Assembly (NCBI RefSeq): GCF_030036535.1
Contig: NZ_CP080387.1
Coordinates: forward strand, 2,538,501-2,602,500
Direction: 5' to 3'
DNA from: Agrobacterium cucumeris
GTDB taxonomy: Bacteria > Pseudomonadota > Alphaproteobacteria > Rhizobiales > Rhizobiaceae
Length of the DNA stretch: 64,000 bases
The position numbers and the translations under genes are program-made. Each line of letters starts with the position of its first letter. The first letter of the stretch is position 1. The notes beneath the pieces were generated by a model. That model was not told where the DNA came from. It did no database searches and saw nothing but the letters and a program-made list of their open reading frames with translations. Shown one piece after another: positions 43,774 to 54,513 of the stretch.

Positions 43774-46700
43774 TTACTTCTTCAGCTGCTCCTTGAGAGC
43801 AGCGAGCTTTGCGAAAGGCGAATCCGGATCGATCGGCTTCTCCTTGCGGGGTGGCTTGGCTTCGAACCGCTGCTGACCCTGCGGCTTTCCGCCGCGGTCG
43901 TTACGATCAGGCCTGTCCTTGCGCTCGCCACGATCCTGACGATCATTGCGATTGCCGCGATCAGGGCGTCCGCCATCACGCTTGCGCTCGCCCTCACCGC
44001 CGCGATTGGTAGCTTCGCGATTTGCCCCGTCACGATTTGCACCGTCACGATTGTCACGACGGCCTTCGCCACGACGCTCACCCTGCTCGCGCGCTCCCTG
44101 TTCACGACCATGACCGCGATTGCCGGGACGACGGTTGTCGCCGCGCTGGTTTTCATTGCGGCCACCAGGACGCCACAGAAGAACGGGCTTCGGCTCGGTT
44201 GCCTCAGCGCTTTCAGCGGGTACGGCTTCGCCAGCAGCAGCCTCCTCGCTGACAGCTTCCGCAACCGGCGCTTCTTCAGCGGCTTCGACTTCCGCAACAG
44301 CCACCGTCTCGGATGCCTGCTCTTCGGAAGCCGGCTCGTCCTGCTCGGTTTCAGCGCTTTCCTCGTCTGCCGTCACCTGATCGGCAATGGCCGGAGCAGC
44401 AGCCCCGGCCTGATTGGCGAGGAAGGCCTGCGCCTCTTCCGCCGTCACCTGATCGGCGCGGTAACCAAGACCCTTGAGGATCTCTTCCATGTCGTCAAGC
44501 GTTGCGCCGAGAATGGAAAGCATCGCGGTCGTCGTCGTGAAACGGCGGCCGTCATAAGCGCCTTCCGGACGCGGCTGCTGGCCGGGCTTCCACTGCAACA
44601 GCGGACGGATGAGATCGGCCAGGCGCTCGAGAATGTCGATACGAACGGCGCGCTTTCCAAGGAAACGGAAACCGGCAAGCTTGTAGAACATCCGCTCGAA
44701 AGCGGGATCGGTCACCACCGAGGTGCGGCCGGCGGCCAGAACCGGAATGAGATCGCCATAACCCGGCTTGCCGAGGCCGTCATTCTTCAGCGCCCAGAGC
44801 AGCGTGACAAGCTCGGCCGGAGCCGGCTTCAGCAGTGCAGGCAGGAAGACGTGATAGGCACCGAAACGCACGCCGTAGCGGCGCATGGAGGCACGTGCAT
44901 CCTGATCCAGCGACTTCACGTCTTCGGTGACGTCACGGCGGAACAGAACGCCAAGATTTTCGACCAGCTGGAACGCCAGACCCTTCGCCAGACCCTGAAG
45001 GTCTTCGGCGCGCGAAATGTCATCCAGTGGCTTCAGCACGGTCGCAATCTGATGATTGACGAAACGTTCGACGCGCGCCAGCGCATGGTCACGGGCATTG
45101 CCGCTCAACTGTTCGTCGGCCAGCAGGATCACCCGCGGCTTCATGATGTTATCACCTGCCGAAAGGCGGGCCACCGGTTCGCCCAACCAGCGAACCAGAC
45201 CATCGGAGCTCAAAGCGAGATCGCCGTTTCCACTGGCATGCAGACGCGCTGCACGCGCCTCGTATTCGAGAGCGAGCGCCTTCTGGGCCGCACCTTGCAC
45301 GGCCTTCTGATCCGGCCCTTCCATTCCCGACACCGGCGTGAACCGGAATCCGGCCAATTGGCCGACGTGATGTCCTTCTACGAAGACATCACCATTTACA
45401 CTGATTTCAGCTTCAAGCATCGCATTCTCTCTCAGGCGCCTCATGAGCACAGATGTCCTGCGATCAACAAAGCGTTTCGTCAACCTTTCATGTAGCGCAT
45501 CGGACAATCGATCCTCGATTTCCCGCGTCTTTTCTTGCCAGTGTGTCGGATCGGCAAGCCATCCTGGGCGGTTCGATACATAAGTCCATGTTCTGATCTG
45601 CGCAATCCTCGCAGACAATGTATCGATCTCTCCATCCGTGCGGTCGGCGCGGCGCACCTGCTCAGCCATGAAATCTTCGTTCACCGCACCACGTTTCACG
45701 AGGTCGAAATAAAGCGTCGAGATCAGGTCGGCATGCTGGGCTGGCGCGATACGGCGATAGTCGGGAAGCGCGCAGGCCTCCCAGAGTTTTTCCACCCGCG
45801 CATCGCTCGTCGTCACGTCGATGATTTCGGGGTAACGCGACAGATATTCCAGCGCCTGCTGGTCGATGGCGGGTAAGGCTCGGGAAAGTCCCTGGATTGT
45901 CGGAGCGGCATCAAGGCTCAGGCGCAGATTGGCGATGGAGGAAAAATCGAAATTTTTCGTCCGCCATTGCAGCACTTTCACCGCATCGAATTGATGGGTT
46001 TCGATCCGCTCCACCAGCTCGTCGTCGAACGGATCGACGCGCCCCGTTACGCCGAAGGTGCCATCGCGGAGATGGCGGCCGGCGCGGCCGGCGATCTGGC
46101 CGATTTCGCCGGGATTGAGATTGCGGAACTGATAACCGTCGAATTTACGGTCCTGCGCAAAGGCGACATGATCGACATCGAGGTTGAGACCCATGCCGAT
46201 GGCGTCGGTCGCCACCAGATATTCAACATCGCCGGACTGGTAGAGCCCGACCTGGGCGTTACGCGTACGCGGTGAGAGAGCGCCCATCACCACGGCCGCG
46301 CCGCCGCGCTGGCGGCGCACCAGCTCGGCGATGGCATAAACTTCTTCTGCCGAAAACGCGACGATTGCCGTGCGTTGCGGCAGGCGGGTAATCTTTTTCT
46401 GCCCTGCATAAAAGAGCTGCGACAGGCGTGGCCGCTCGACCACCGTAATTCCCGGCAGCAGCTTTTCAAGGATCGGGCGCATCGTGCCGGCACCCAGAAG
46501 CAGTGTTTCCTCCCGCCCGCGCAGATGCAGCACGCGGTCGGTGAAGATATGGCCGCGCTCCAGATCGCCGGCGAGCTGAACTTCGTCGATCGCGACAAAG
46601 GCGGCGGTCGTCTCGCGCGGCATGGCTTCCACGGTGCAGACGGAATATTTGGCTTTGGGAGGAGATATTTTTTCTTCGCCGGTAATCAGCGCCACGTTCG

Positions 46701-46884
46701 GCGCACCCACCTTCTCCACCAGGCGGGTATAAACCTCGCGCGCCAGAAGACGCAGCGGCAGGCCAATGACACCGCTGCCATGCGCGACCATCCGCTCGAT
46801 CGCGTAGTGGGTCTTGCCGGTATTGGTGGGGCCGAGAACGGCCGTGACACCGCGGCCGCTCAGGATCATGGGGCGAAAATTCAA
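43774..46884 (-). CDS. Suv3-like ATP-dependent RNA helicase with disordered C-terminal tail
   Basis: A 1,036-residue superfamily-2 helicase. Walker A VLGPTNTGKTHYAIERM near residue 16, motif II FVAIDEVQLAGD near 95, motif VI region GEIGQIAGRAGRH near 260. It matches mitochondrial Suv3 (an RNA-degradosome helicase) more than DEAD-box proteins. The middle (about 370-800) is the alphaproteobacterial helicase extension. The last 200 residues are low-complexity: Glu/Ala-rich, then Arg/Asp/Asn/Gly-rich repeats such as DRGNRNDRQDRGERKDRPD. Tails like this bind RNA or scaffold assemblies. Operonic with the S4 protein (4 bp gap). Confidence 0.9.
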   Translation of the reverse strand: MNFRPMILSGRGVTAVLGPTNTGKTHYAIERMVAHGSGVIGLPLRLLAREVYTRLVEKVGAPNVALITGEEKISPPKAKYSVCTVEAMPRETTAAFVAIDEVQLAGDLERGHIFTDRVLHLRGREETLLLGAGTMRPILEKLLPGITVVERPRLSQLFYAGQKKITRLPQRTAIVAFSAEEVYAIAELVRRQRGGAAVVMGALSPRTRNAQVGLYQSGDVEYLVATDAIGMGLNLDVDHVAFAQDRKFDGYQFRNLNPGEIGQIAGRAGRHLRDGTFGVTGRVDPFDDELVERIETHQFDAVKVLQWRTKNFDFSSIANLRLSLDAAPTIQGLSRALPAIDQQALEYLSRYPEIIDVTTSDARVEKLWEACALPDYRRIAPAQHADLISTLYFDLVKRGAVNEDFMAEQVRRADRTDGEIDTLSARIAQIRTWTYVSNRPGWLADPTHWQEKTREIEDRLSDALHERLTKRFVDRRTSVLMRRLRENAMLEAEISVNGDVFVEGHHVGQLAGFRFTPVSGMEGPDQKAVQGAAQKALALEYEARAARLHASGNGDLALSSDGLVRWLGEPVARLSAGDNIMKPRVILLADEQLSGNARDHALARVERFVNHQIATVLKPLDDISRAEDLQGLAKGLAFQLVENLGVLFRRDVTEDVKSLDQDARASMRRYGVRFGAYHVFLPALLKPAPAELVTLLWALKNDGLGKPGYGDLIPVLAAGRTSVVTDPAFERMFYKLAGFRFLGKRAVRIDILERLADLIRPLLQWKPGQQPRPEGAYDGRRFTTTTAMLSILGATLDDMEEILKGLGYRADQVTAEEAQAFLANQAGAAAPAIADQVTADEESAETEQDEPASEEQASETVAVAEVEAAEEAPVAEAVSEEAAAGEAVPAESAEATEPKPVLLWRPGGRNENQRGDNRRPGNRGHGREQGAREQGERRGEGRRDNRDGANRDGANREATNRGGEGERKRDGGRPDRGNRNDRQDRGERKDRPDRNDRGGKPQGQQRFEAKPPRKEKPIDPDSPFAKLAALKEQLKK

Positions 46885-47326
46885 CGTACTATCCGCGAAT
46901 CGACTTCATCTGCTTGCCGTGCCCTGCGCCATCATGGACGTGGACACGCGCACCACACATGGCAACGCCCGTCGGCAAAGGCAATAGGCCTTGATTGCAA
47001 ACTGATGCAAGATGCCTCATTCCCGCAATTTTCCATGCAGATTCAGCCGGTTAATCAAGAAAAAAGAATCCGGCGAAAACGGAATCAGGCGTGGCAAAGA
47101 ACAGTCTGCGAACGAATCGAATACGAATCGCTGACTCACGGTGATTCAGCTTTTGTTCTCCGCAACATCTGGTTGGTGAAAGCACGGCCCATACAAGATT
47201 ATGAATCCGGATAAGTCCTTGGCCGGATTCAGCTTTATGGCAAAACCTTCAGACAGAAAATACCGGAATCGACTGTCAAGCGGCAATCGCGGAAAAGCCG
47301 ATCTGGAACCTGCGAAAGGTGCTGGA
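46885..47326. other. 442-bp region without a supported gene
   Basis: Lies upstream of the helicase and downstream of the UbiH-type gene, both on the minus strand. Short open frames on both strands lack ribosome-binding sites and protein-like composition. It presumably contains the helicase promoter. No clear terminator for the UbiH-type gene was found here. Confidence 0.4.
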
Positions 47327-48541
47327 TCAGAGCGTCTGGCCGCTAAGCAGGCGCGGCGCATTTGCATCCGTCGTGCCGGCTGCCTGACCGATGAAATAGG
47401 ATTTCAGACCCGGCAAACGATCGACCACGCCAAGACCGAAATCGCGCATGATGCGGATGGGACCGACATCATTGGAGAAAAGCCGGTTAAGCACATCCGT
47501 CGTCACGCCCATTCGCAGCGTATCGAAACGCCGCCAGGACTGATAACGCTCCAGAACATTGAGAGAGCCTATATCGAGACCAAGACGATCGGCCTCAACC
47601 ACGGTTTCGGCGAGAGCCGCGACGTCCTTGAAGCCGAGATTGAGACCCTGCCCCGAGATCGGGTGAATGCCATGCGCCGCATCGCCGGCAAGCGCAAAAC
47701 GAGGGGCAACGAAGGAGCGCGCCAGCGTCAGGCCGAGGGGAAAGGCCCGGCGGGGCCCGACGGGGCGGATAGATCCGAGCTTATGGCCGAACCGGCGCTC
47801 GAGTTCCTCCTCAAACACCAGATCATCGGAGGCCACCAGCCTGTCGGCATCAGCCTTGCGTTCGGTCCAGACAAGCGACGACCGGTTTCCCTTGAGCGGC
47901 AGGATGGCGAAAGGTCCTGACGGCAGGAAATGCTCTTCCGCGCAGCCCTCATGTGGCCGCTCATGTTCGACAGTGGTGACGATACCGGCCTGGTCATAAT
48001 CCCATTGCACGGTCTTGATGCCGGCCATATCTCTCAGCGCTGAGCGAACCCCGTCGCAGGCAATCAACAATCGTGCGTCGACAGATGAGCCGTCGGAAAG
48101 GCTGATTGCCGTCGATTGCGCACCCGCGGTAAAGCCGGAAACGCTGAGCCCGTGGCGGATTTCGATGCCGAGGCGGTCGCACAGGCCCCTCAGCGCCCCG
48201 ACCATCGCAACATTCGGAACCATATGGGCAAACGGCCTGCCCTCTTCCACCGCTCCATCGAAGGTCAGAAACACCGGGCGAACCGGATCGGCAGTCTTCG
48301 AATCGGTGACGATCATCCTGTTGATGGGCTGCGCTTCAGGCTCGATTTCGCTCCATATGCCGAAGACGTCGAGCATGCGCGTGGCCGCCGCAATAATGGC
48401 GGAGGCGCGCACATCTTTCTTCCACACATCATCAGGAGCAGCCTCAATCACCTGCACATTGAGGTGCCCGGCCGCCTGCTTGATTGCGACAGCAACCGAA
48501 AGGCCGACATATCCGCCGCCTGCCACCACCACGTCCAGCAT
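47327..48541 (-). CDS. UbiH/UbiF/VisC-family ubiquinone biosynthesis hydroxylase
   Basis: About 404 residues from the ATG at 48539-48541 with GGAGAAG upstream; an earlier start at 48592 would add 17 unconserved residues. FAD-dependent aromatic hydroxylase: VVVAGGGYVGLSVAVAIKQ at the N-terminus, LLIACDGVRSALRD (DG motif) near residue 155, and FALAGDAAHGIHPISGQGLN near 285 (in two parts), all classical. It hydroxylates the benzoquinone ring during ubiquinone synthesis; which carbon is not decided by sequence. Divergent from tesB. Confidence 0.92.
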   Translation of the reverse strand: MLDVVVAGGGYVGLSVAVAIKQAAGHLNVQVIEAAPDDVWKKDVRASAIIAAATRMLDVFGIWSEIEPEAQPINRMIVTDSKTADPVRPVFLTFDGAVEEGRPFAHMVPNVAMVGALRGLCDRLGIEIRHGLSVSGFTAGAQSTAISLSDGSSVDARLLIACDGVRSALRDMAGIKTVQWDYDQAGIVTTVEHERPHEGCAEEHFLPSGPFAILPLKGNRSSLVWTERKADADRLVASDDLVFEEELERRFGHKLGSIRPVGPRRAFPLGLTLARSFVAPRFALAGDAAHGIHPISGQGLNLGFKDVAALAETVVEADRLGLDIGSLNVLERYQSWRRFDTLRMGVTTDVLNRLFSNDVGPIRIMRDFGLGVVDRLPGLKSYFIGQAAGTTDANAPRLLSGQTL

Positions 48542-48627
48542 CGCGCTTCTCCTCAAATCTTGTGCACGCATCATAGCCGCACTATAGACCATGTGACATC
48601 TTCCTACAGCCGGAGCAGGTCGAAAAA

Positions 48628-49512
48628 ATGTCGCATCCCTCGCAAACGTCAGACCCGATGGTCAATCTCATCGCCACGCTCGATCTCGAGAAGCTGGAAG
48701 AGAACCTGTTTCGCGGCGAAAGCCCGCAAATCGGCTGGCAGCGGGTTTTCGGCGGCCAGGTCATCGCTCAGGCCCTGATTGCGGCACAAAGAACGGTGGA
48801 TGATAACCGCCAGGTGCATTCGCTGCACTCCTATTTCATGCGCCCCGGCGATCCGCTGGTGCCTATCGTCTACCAGGTGGAGCGTATCCGCGACGGCGCA
48901 AGCTTCTGCACCCGCCGCGTGGTCGCCATCCAGCATGGCAAGGCGATTTTTTCCATGTCGGCGTCGTTTCAGATCTTCGAGGACGGTTTTACCCATCAGA
49001 TAAAAATGCCTGATGTGACGCCGCCCGAAAAACTGATGAGTGAAGAGCAGATGCAGGCAGCCTTTCTGGCCAAGGCGCCGGCTTCGATCCGGAACTACTG
49101 GAGCAACAAGCGGCCGATCGAGATACGACCGGTTTCACTGACCCATTATATCTCGAAGGAAAAACTGGAACCGCAGCAGGACATCTGGGTCCGCGCCGTT
49201 GGCGACGTGCCTGACAATCCGCACCTGCAATCGGCCATTCTCGCCTATCTCTCGGACATGACCCTGCTAGACACCTCGCTTTATGCCCATGGCACGACGA
49301 TCTTCGACCCATCCATTCAGGTGGCGAGCCTCGATCATGCCATGTGGTTCCATCGTCCCTGCCGGCTGGACGACTGGCTGCTCTATACGCAGGACAGCCC
49401 CAGCGCCTCAGGCGCCCGCGGCCTGACCCGTGGCAATATTTTCACCAGACAGGGTGAACTGGTCGCATCCGTGGCACAGGAAGGTCTGATCCGCAAAAGG
49501 GCAACTGATTAA
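48628..49512 (+). CDS. tesB: Acyl-CoA thioesterase II
   Basis: A 294-residue double-hotdog thioesterase hydrolysing acyl-CoA to free acid and CoA. LFRGESPQIGWQRVFGGQVIAQAL near residue 20 (in two parts); HSLHSYFMRPGDP near 66; the active-site region YLSDMTLLDTSLYAHG near 208 with the catalytic Asp, and later residues of the Asp-Thr-Gln triad in SLDHAMWFHRP and ARGLTRGNIF near 240-270. Cytosolic; probably in acyl-CoA turnover. A long AT-rich palindrome follows the stop. Confidence 0.95.
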   Translation: MSHPSQTSDPMVNLIATLDLEKLEENLFRGESPQIGWQRVFGGQVIAQALIAAQRTVDDNRQVHSLHSYFMRPGDPLVPIVYQVERIRDGASFCTRRVVAIQHGKAIFSMSASFQIFEDGFTHQIKMPDVTPPEKLMSEEQMQAAFLAKAPASIRNYWSNKRPIEIRPVSLTHYISKEKLEPQQDIWVRAVGDVPDNPHLQSAILAYLSDMTLLDTSLYAHGTTIFDPSIQVASLDHAMWFHRPCRLDDWLLYTQDSPSASGARGLTRGNIFTRQGELVASVAQEGLIRKRATD

Positions 49513-49635
49513 ATAATGTGCTTTTTTCAAAAACCGCACATTTAATAGACGAAAATTGCGCGTCTTCGTGCCCGTTTTTCAGACGCATGTCATATAAATT
49601 TTATATTTCAATAAGTTAGATGCCCCATCCAAAAC

Positions 49636-49651
49636 TGGCACGCCCTTTGAA
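49636..49651 (+). promoter_or_regulatory. Sigma-54 (RpoN) promoter of glnK–amtB
   Basis: TGGCAC-GCCCT-TTGAA: the -24 element TGGCAC is perfect, the spacing is correct, and the -12 element TTGAA differs by one base from TTGCA. It lies about 87 bp upstream of the glnK ATG. glnK–amtB operons are classically NtrC/RpoN controlled, so nitrogen-starvation activation is expected. Confidence 0.7.
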
Positions 49652-49677
49652 TGTATGTCCGCAGTCGCTGTTACTGA

Positions 49678-50076
<399 letters not shown>

Positions 50077-50105
50077 AGCACGGCTGACAGGGGAGTTTTC
50101 TCGCT

Positions 50106-51452
50106 ATGCAATTCAACAAGTTTTCAACACTCGGCAAGCTGGGCGCCGGTATGGCAGCCCTGATGGCCCCGGCCATCGCCTTTGCCCAGGATGCCGCGCC
50201 GGCAGCAGCAGCGGCACCCATTCCGGAAAAAGCCGACACAGCCTTCATGTATGTCGCGACGATCCTCGTGCTGTTCATGATCATTCCCGGTCTGGCGCTG
50301 TTTTACGGCGGCCTTGTCCGCACCAAGAACATGCTCTCCGTTCTCATGCAGTGCACGGTCGTTGCCGCAGTCATGATGCTCGTCTGGGTGATCTACGGTT
50401 ACTCCTTCGCCTTCGGCGGCAGCACCGGTCCCTATTTCGGCGGCTTCGGCAAGCTGTTCCTGTCGGGCGTTTCGCTTGACAGCACCTCGGCAACCTTCTC
50501 TGAAGGCGTGGTGATCTACGAATATACCTTCATCGCCTTCCAGATGACCTTTGCGGCCATCACACCGGCGCTGATCGTTGGTGCGTTTGCTGAACGCGTC
50601 AAGTTCTCCGCCGTCATCCTCTTCACCATCCTGTGGGCCACCTTCGTCTACTTCCCGATTGCACACATGGTCTGGGACGCAAATGGCCTGATCTTCGGCA
50701 TGGGCGCTCTCGACTTCGCCGGTGGCACGGTCGTTCACATCAATGCCGGTATTGCAGGTCTGATCGGCGCGATCATGGTCGGCAAGCGCACCGGCTTCGG
50801 CAAGGACATGATGGCACCCCACTCCATGACCCTGACGCTGGTCGGCGCAGCCATGCTGTGGTTCGGCTGGTTCGGCTTCAACGCCGGCTCCAACCTCGAA
50901 GCATCCGGCGGTGCGGTTCTCGCAACCATGAACACCTTCCTCGCAACGGCTGCCGCCATCGTTTCCTGGTCGCTGGTTGAAAGCTTCACCCGCGGCAAGG
51001 CCTCCATGCTGGGCGCCGCTTCGGGCATGATCGCCGGCCTCGTCGCCGTCACGCCTGCTGCCGGCTCTGTCGGCCCGATGGGTGCCATCGTTCTCGGCCT
51101 CATCGTCTCGCCGATCTGCTACTTCTTCGTCTCCGTGGTGAAGAACAAGTTCGGTTATGACGACACGGCCGACGTCTTCGGCGTGCACGGCATCGGCGGC
51201 ATCATCGGCGCCCTCGGCACCGGCATCTTTACCTCGCCGCTGCTCGGCGGCACCGGCAAGGCGGACTTCTCCATTGCCTCGCAGGTCTGGACGCAGTTCG
51301 TCGCCGTCGCCATCACCATCGTCTGGTGCGCCATCGTCTCGGCGATCCTCTACAAGATCGTTGACGTGATCGTCGGCCTCAGAGTTCCGGTGGAAGCAGA
51401 ACGCGAAGGTCTCGACCTCGCAACCCACGGCGAAGCCGCTTACCACTCCTGA
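50106..51452 (+). CDS. amtB: Ammonium transporter AmtB
   Basis: A 448-residue inner-membrane channel with signal-like N-terminus (LGAGMAALMAPAIAFAQDAA) and eleven helices. Family motifs: DFAGGTVVHINAGIAGLIGA near residue 200 (conserved Asp and twin-His region), WFGWFGFNAGSNL near 250 and GVHGIGGIIGALGTGIF near 358. It moves ammonium into the cell and is blocked by GlnK when nitrogen is sufficient. The co-directional glnK 29 bp upstream supports an operon. A strong terminator follows. Confidence 0.97.
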   Translation: MQFNKFSTLGKLGAGMAALMAPAIAFAQDAAPAAAAAPIPEKADTAFMYVATILVLFMIIPGLALFYGGLVRTKNMLSVLMQCTVVAAVMMLVWVIYGYSFAFGGSTGPYFGGFGKLFLSGVSLDSTSATFSEGVVIYEYTFIAFQMTFAAITPALIVGAFAERVKFSAVILFTILWATFVYFPIAHMVWDANGLIFGMGALDFAGGTVVHINAGIAGLIGAIMVGKRTGFGKDMMAPHSMTLTLVGAAMLWFGWFGFNAGSNLEASGGAVLATMNTFLATAAAIVSWSLVESFTRGKASMLGAASGMIAGLVAVTPAAGSVGPMGAIVLGLIVSPICYFFVSVVKNKFGYDDTADVFGVHGIGGIIGALGTGIFTSPLLGGTGKADFSIASQVWTQFVAVAITIVWCAIVSAILYKIVDVIVGLRVPVEAEREGLDLATHGEAAYHS

Positions 51453-51490
51453 TATCTGGAAAAGGGGTTCTCCATCCCCTTTCCCAAAAG

Positions 51491-51521
51491 AAAGGCCCGT
51501 TTCGACGGGCCTTTTTCTTTG
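51491..51521 (+). terminator. Terminator of glnK–amtB
   Basis: Stem AAAGGCCCGT / ACGGGCCTTT (51491-51500, 51505-51514) with TTCG loop and TTTTTCTTT tail, 38 bp after the amtB stop. Confidence 0.87.
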
Positions 51522-51660
51522 CCGCAAATCCGCCGAAGACGGCAAAAATCCGCATGGTTAACACGGCATTAACCAGCAAGCAGTTAGTTTTCCCTGTCAA
51601 TCCGGGATCAGGTCAACTGCCGGATCTTGCCGAAACCACAAAAACGACGGGTTCAGGGAC

Positions 51661-54345
51661 ATGGGCAGAATGCAATCTCCGACATTCGATGGTCGCCACA
51701 CGCGCTTCGTGCTGACGGCGTTTTTCGTGCGTCAGATCATGGCTCTGGCCGGTTTTGCCCTGCTTGCGACGATCGCGCTGGGCATTGCCGCTCTCGCCAC
51801 ATGGAATGTCGCCGATCCAAGCCTGTCCTATGCCACGGGGAACCAGCCCACCAATCTCCTGGGTTACGGCGGCGCCATCTTCGCCGATATCGTCATGCAG
51901 TTCCTCGGGCTTTCCGCAATCATTTCCCTTCTTCCGGTCATCGCCTGGGCAATCACCCTGATCGCCGGCCGCAAATTCAGCCGGCTACCCGCCCGCCTCG
52001 TCGCCTGGGTCGCAGGCACCATCGTCTGCGCCGCCTCGCTTGGCTGTTTTCCCGCCCCCGTCACCTGGCCGCTGCCAAACGGCATCGGCGGCGTCATCGG
52101 CGACATGATTCTCCGCTTTCCCGCCCTTTTCATCGGCGCTTACCCAACCGGCACCATTGCCACCGTGCTGGGCGTCATATTCGCAGCGCCCGCCGCCTGG
52201 CTGATGCTGTTTGCCGCAGGCGTTGTCGGCGGCCTGGAAGATGAACTCGAGCGGGAAGAACCGGCGCCGGTTGCGAGCAAGGCTCGCGCCGCGCGTGAGA
52301 TTGAAGAGGATGACGAAGACGACGGTGAAGGCTTCTTCGCCAACATTCTCGCCTTCGGCGCGCTCACACATTACTGGTACACCACGCAGGCACGCTTACG
52401 CCGCCTGTTCGGCCTGAAGTCGAAGTCCCTGCACGATGAATTCGAACATCCCTACGATTTCAACGAATATGAATTCGGCACGCTGAACGAACCCTCACGC
52501 CTGAAGACCGCAATCAACCGCCTTGACCAGCGCTCCGAACCATCTTTCGAGGAACGTGCCGCATCACGCCGGCAGATGTCGCCTCCCTCCATCGCGCTCG
52601 ATCACGATGGCGACATGGATGACGAAGCGTCTTTCGATGCGGATGGACGCCGTCTGCCGAGCGGCATCCTCTCGGGCGACGACAGTACCGACGAGGCCGA
52701 TCAGAAATTCACGCCCAGACAGGCACCGGGACGCGGGCAGCCCAGAATAACCGCTGCCTCGGCACGGCCCAAACCCAGCGAACGCGTGGCAAGGGAAGCG
52801 CAGTCCTCGTTTATCGCCGCAGACGGCTTCCAGTTGCCCACCGTTCATCTTCTGGCGGAACCGAAGAACGTCGTGCGCGACAATATGCTGAGCGAAGAAG
52901 TACTTGAGCAGAATGCCCGCCTGCTGGAAGGGGTCCTTGAGGATTTCGGCGTCAAGGGCGAAATCATCCATGTCCGCCCCGGCCCTGTCGTCACGCTCTA
53001 TGAACTGGAGCCGGCACCCGGCATCAAATCCTCGCGTGTCATCGGCCTTGCAGATGACATTGCCCGCTCCATGAGCGCGATTGCCGCCCGTGTCGCGGTT
53101 GTGCCCGGCCGCAACGCCATCGGCATCGAACTGCCGAACCAGACGCGCGAAACCGTGTTCCTGCGCGAACTGATTGGCAGCCGCGATTTCGAAAACAGCA
53201 AGGCCAAGCTCGCAATGGCGCTCGGCAAGACGATCGGTGGCGAGCCCGTCATCGCCGATCTCGCCAAGATGCCGCATCTTCTCGTCGCCGGCACCACCGG
53301 TTCGGGCAAGTCGGTCGCCATCAACACCATGATCCTGTCGCTGCTTTACCGCATGTCTCCAGAACAGTGCCGCCTGATCATGATCGACCCAAAAATGCTC
53401 GAACTCTCCATCTATGACGGCATTCCGCATCTGCTTTCCCCCGTTGTCACGGATCCCAAAAAGGCCGTCGTGGCCCTGAAATGGACGGTGCGCGAGATGG
53501 AGGAACGCTACAAGAAGATGTCGAAGATCGGCGTGCGCAATATCGACGGTTTTAACAGCCGCGTGCAGCAGGCACTCGACAAGGGCGAAATCCTCACCCG
53601 CACCGTGCAGACCGGCTTCGATCGCCAGACCGGCGAAGCGATGTACGAGACGGAAGAGTTCGATCTGAAGCCCCTGCCCTATATCGTCGTCATCATCGAC
53701 GAAATGGCCGACCTGATGATGGTAGCGGGCAAAGACATCGAAGGCGCGGTGCAGCGCCTGGCGCAGATGGCGCGCGCCGCCGGCATCCATGTCATCATGG
53801 CCACCCAGCGTCCGTCCGTCGATGTCATCACCGGCACCATCAAGGCCAACTTCCCCACCCGTATCTCCTTCCAGGTGACCTCGAAGATCGATAGCCGCAC
53901 CATTCTTGGAGAGCAGGGTGCCGAACAGCTGCTCGGCATGGGCGACATGCTCTACATGGCGGGCGGCGGGCGCATCCAGCGCGTGCACGGCCCCTTCGTT
54001 TCCGACAACGAGGTGGAGGAAATCGTCGCCTATCTGAAGACACAAGGCTCGCCGGAATATCTGGAGGCGATCACCGAGGAAGACGACGAGGATGGCGCTG
54101 GCAGCGGCCCGGCCGGCACTGGCAACTTCTCCGATTCCGAAGACCCCTATGACCAGGCTGTCGCCGTCGTGCTGAGGGACGGAAAAGCCTCCACCTCCTA
54201 TGTGCAGCGACGTCTCGGCATCGGCTATAACCGCGCCGCCTCGCTGATCGAGCGCATGGAGCAGGAGGGCATCATCGGCCCCGCCAATCATGCCGGAAAA
54301 CGCGAAATCCTCGTACCCACGGAAGCGGATATCATCGAGCGGTAA
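51661..54345 (+). CDS. ftsK: DNA translocase FtsK
   Basis: An 894-residue cell-division protein that pumps DNA for chromosome segregation and dimer resolution. Four N-terminal helices (about residues 20-190) anchor it in the septum. An acidic/low-complexity linker runs to about 370. The RecA-like motor has Walker [17 protein letters not shown] near 545 and Walker [15 protein letters not shown] near 678. The winged-helix gamma domain at the end ([22 protein letters not shown]) reads KOPS sequences. The linker is much shorter than in E. coli. Length and order match alphaproteobacterial FtsK. Confidence 0.96.
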   Translation: MGRMQSPTFDGRHTRFVLTAFFVRQIMALAGFALLATIALGIAALATWNVADPSLSYATGNQPTNLLGYGGAIFADIVMQFLGLSAIISLLPVIAWAITLIAGRKFSRLPARLVAWVAGTIVCAASLGCFPAPVTWPLPNGIGGVIGDMILRFPALFIGAYPTGTIATVLGVIFAAPAAWLMLFAAGVVGGLEDELEREEPAPVASKARAAREIEEDDEDDGEGFFANILAFGALTHYWYTTQARLRRLFGLKSKSLHDEFEHPYDFNEYEFGTLNEPSRLKTAINRLDQRSEPSFEERAASRRQMSPPSIALDHDGDMDDEASFDADGRRLPSGILSGDDSTDEADQKFTPRQAPGRGQPRITAASARPKPSERVAREAQSSFIAADGFQLPTVHLLAEPKNVVRDNMLSEEVLEQNARLLEGVLEDFGVKGEIIHVRPGPVVTLYELEPAPGIKSSRVIGLADDIARSMSAIAARVAVVPGRNAIGIELPNQTRETVFLRELIGSRDFENSKAKLAMALGKTIGGEPVIADLAKMPHLLVAGTTGSGKSVAINTMILSLLYRMSPEQCRLIMIDPKMLELSIYDGIPHLLSPVVTDPKKAVVALKWTVREMEERYKKMSKIGVRNIDGFNSRVQQALDKGEILTRTVQTGFDRQTGEAMYETEEFDLKPLPYIVVIIDEMADLMMVAGKDIEGAVQRLAQMARAAGIHVIMATQRPSVDVITGTIKANFPTRISFQVTSKIDSRTILGEQGAEQLLGMGDMLYMAGGGRIQRVHGPFVSDNEVEEIVAYLKTQGSPEYLEAITEEDDEDGAGSGPAGTGNFSDSEDPYDQAVAVVLRDGKASTSYVQRRLGIGYNRAASLIERMEQEGIIGPANHAGKREILVPTEADIIER

Positions 54346-54513
54346 TGGCATGCCCCCCGAAAGGGCATAGCGGTTTCGGGATAACGACATGCACAAGGCA
54401 AAGGCCCGACGCCTCGCGCAACCAAGCGGCGCCAAGAAGCGTTATTACACGCTTCCAACGTCATGAAGCCGCCGCCTTTTATGCGGACAATCGCTGCGAT
54501 GAAGGAGAACAGA

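Noticed and set aside
46375..47214. Plus-strand frame overlapping the helicase start and the adjoining gap
   Set aside because: Most of it is antisense to the helicase; the unique end has no ribosome-binding site or protein-like composition.
50124..51545. 473-codon minus-strand frame opposite amtB
   Set aside because: Acidic/Gly-rich antisense of a membrane protein gene, no homology.
52564..54435. 623-codon minus-strand frame opposite ftsK
   Set aside because: Mirror of the FtsK coding frame; His/Asp-rich, no domains.
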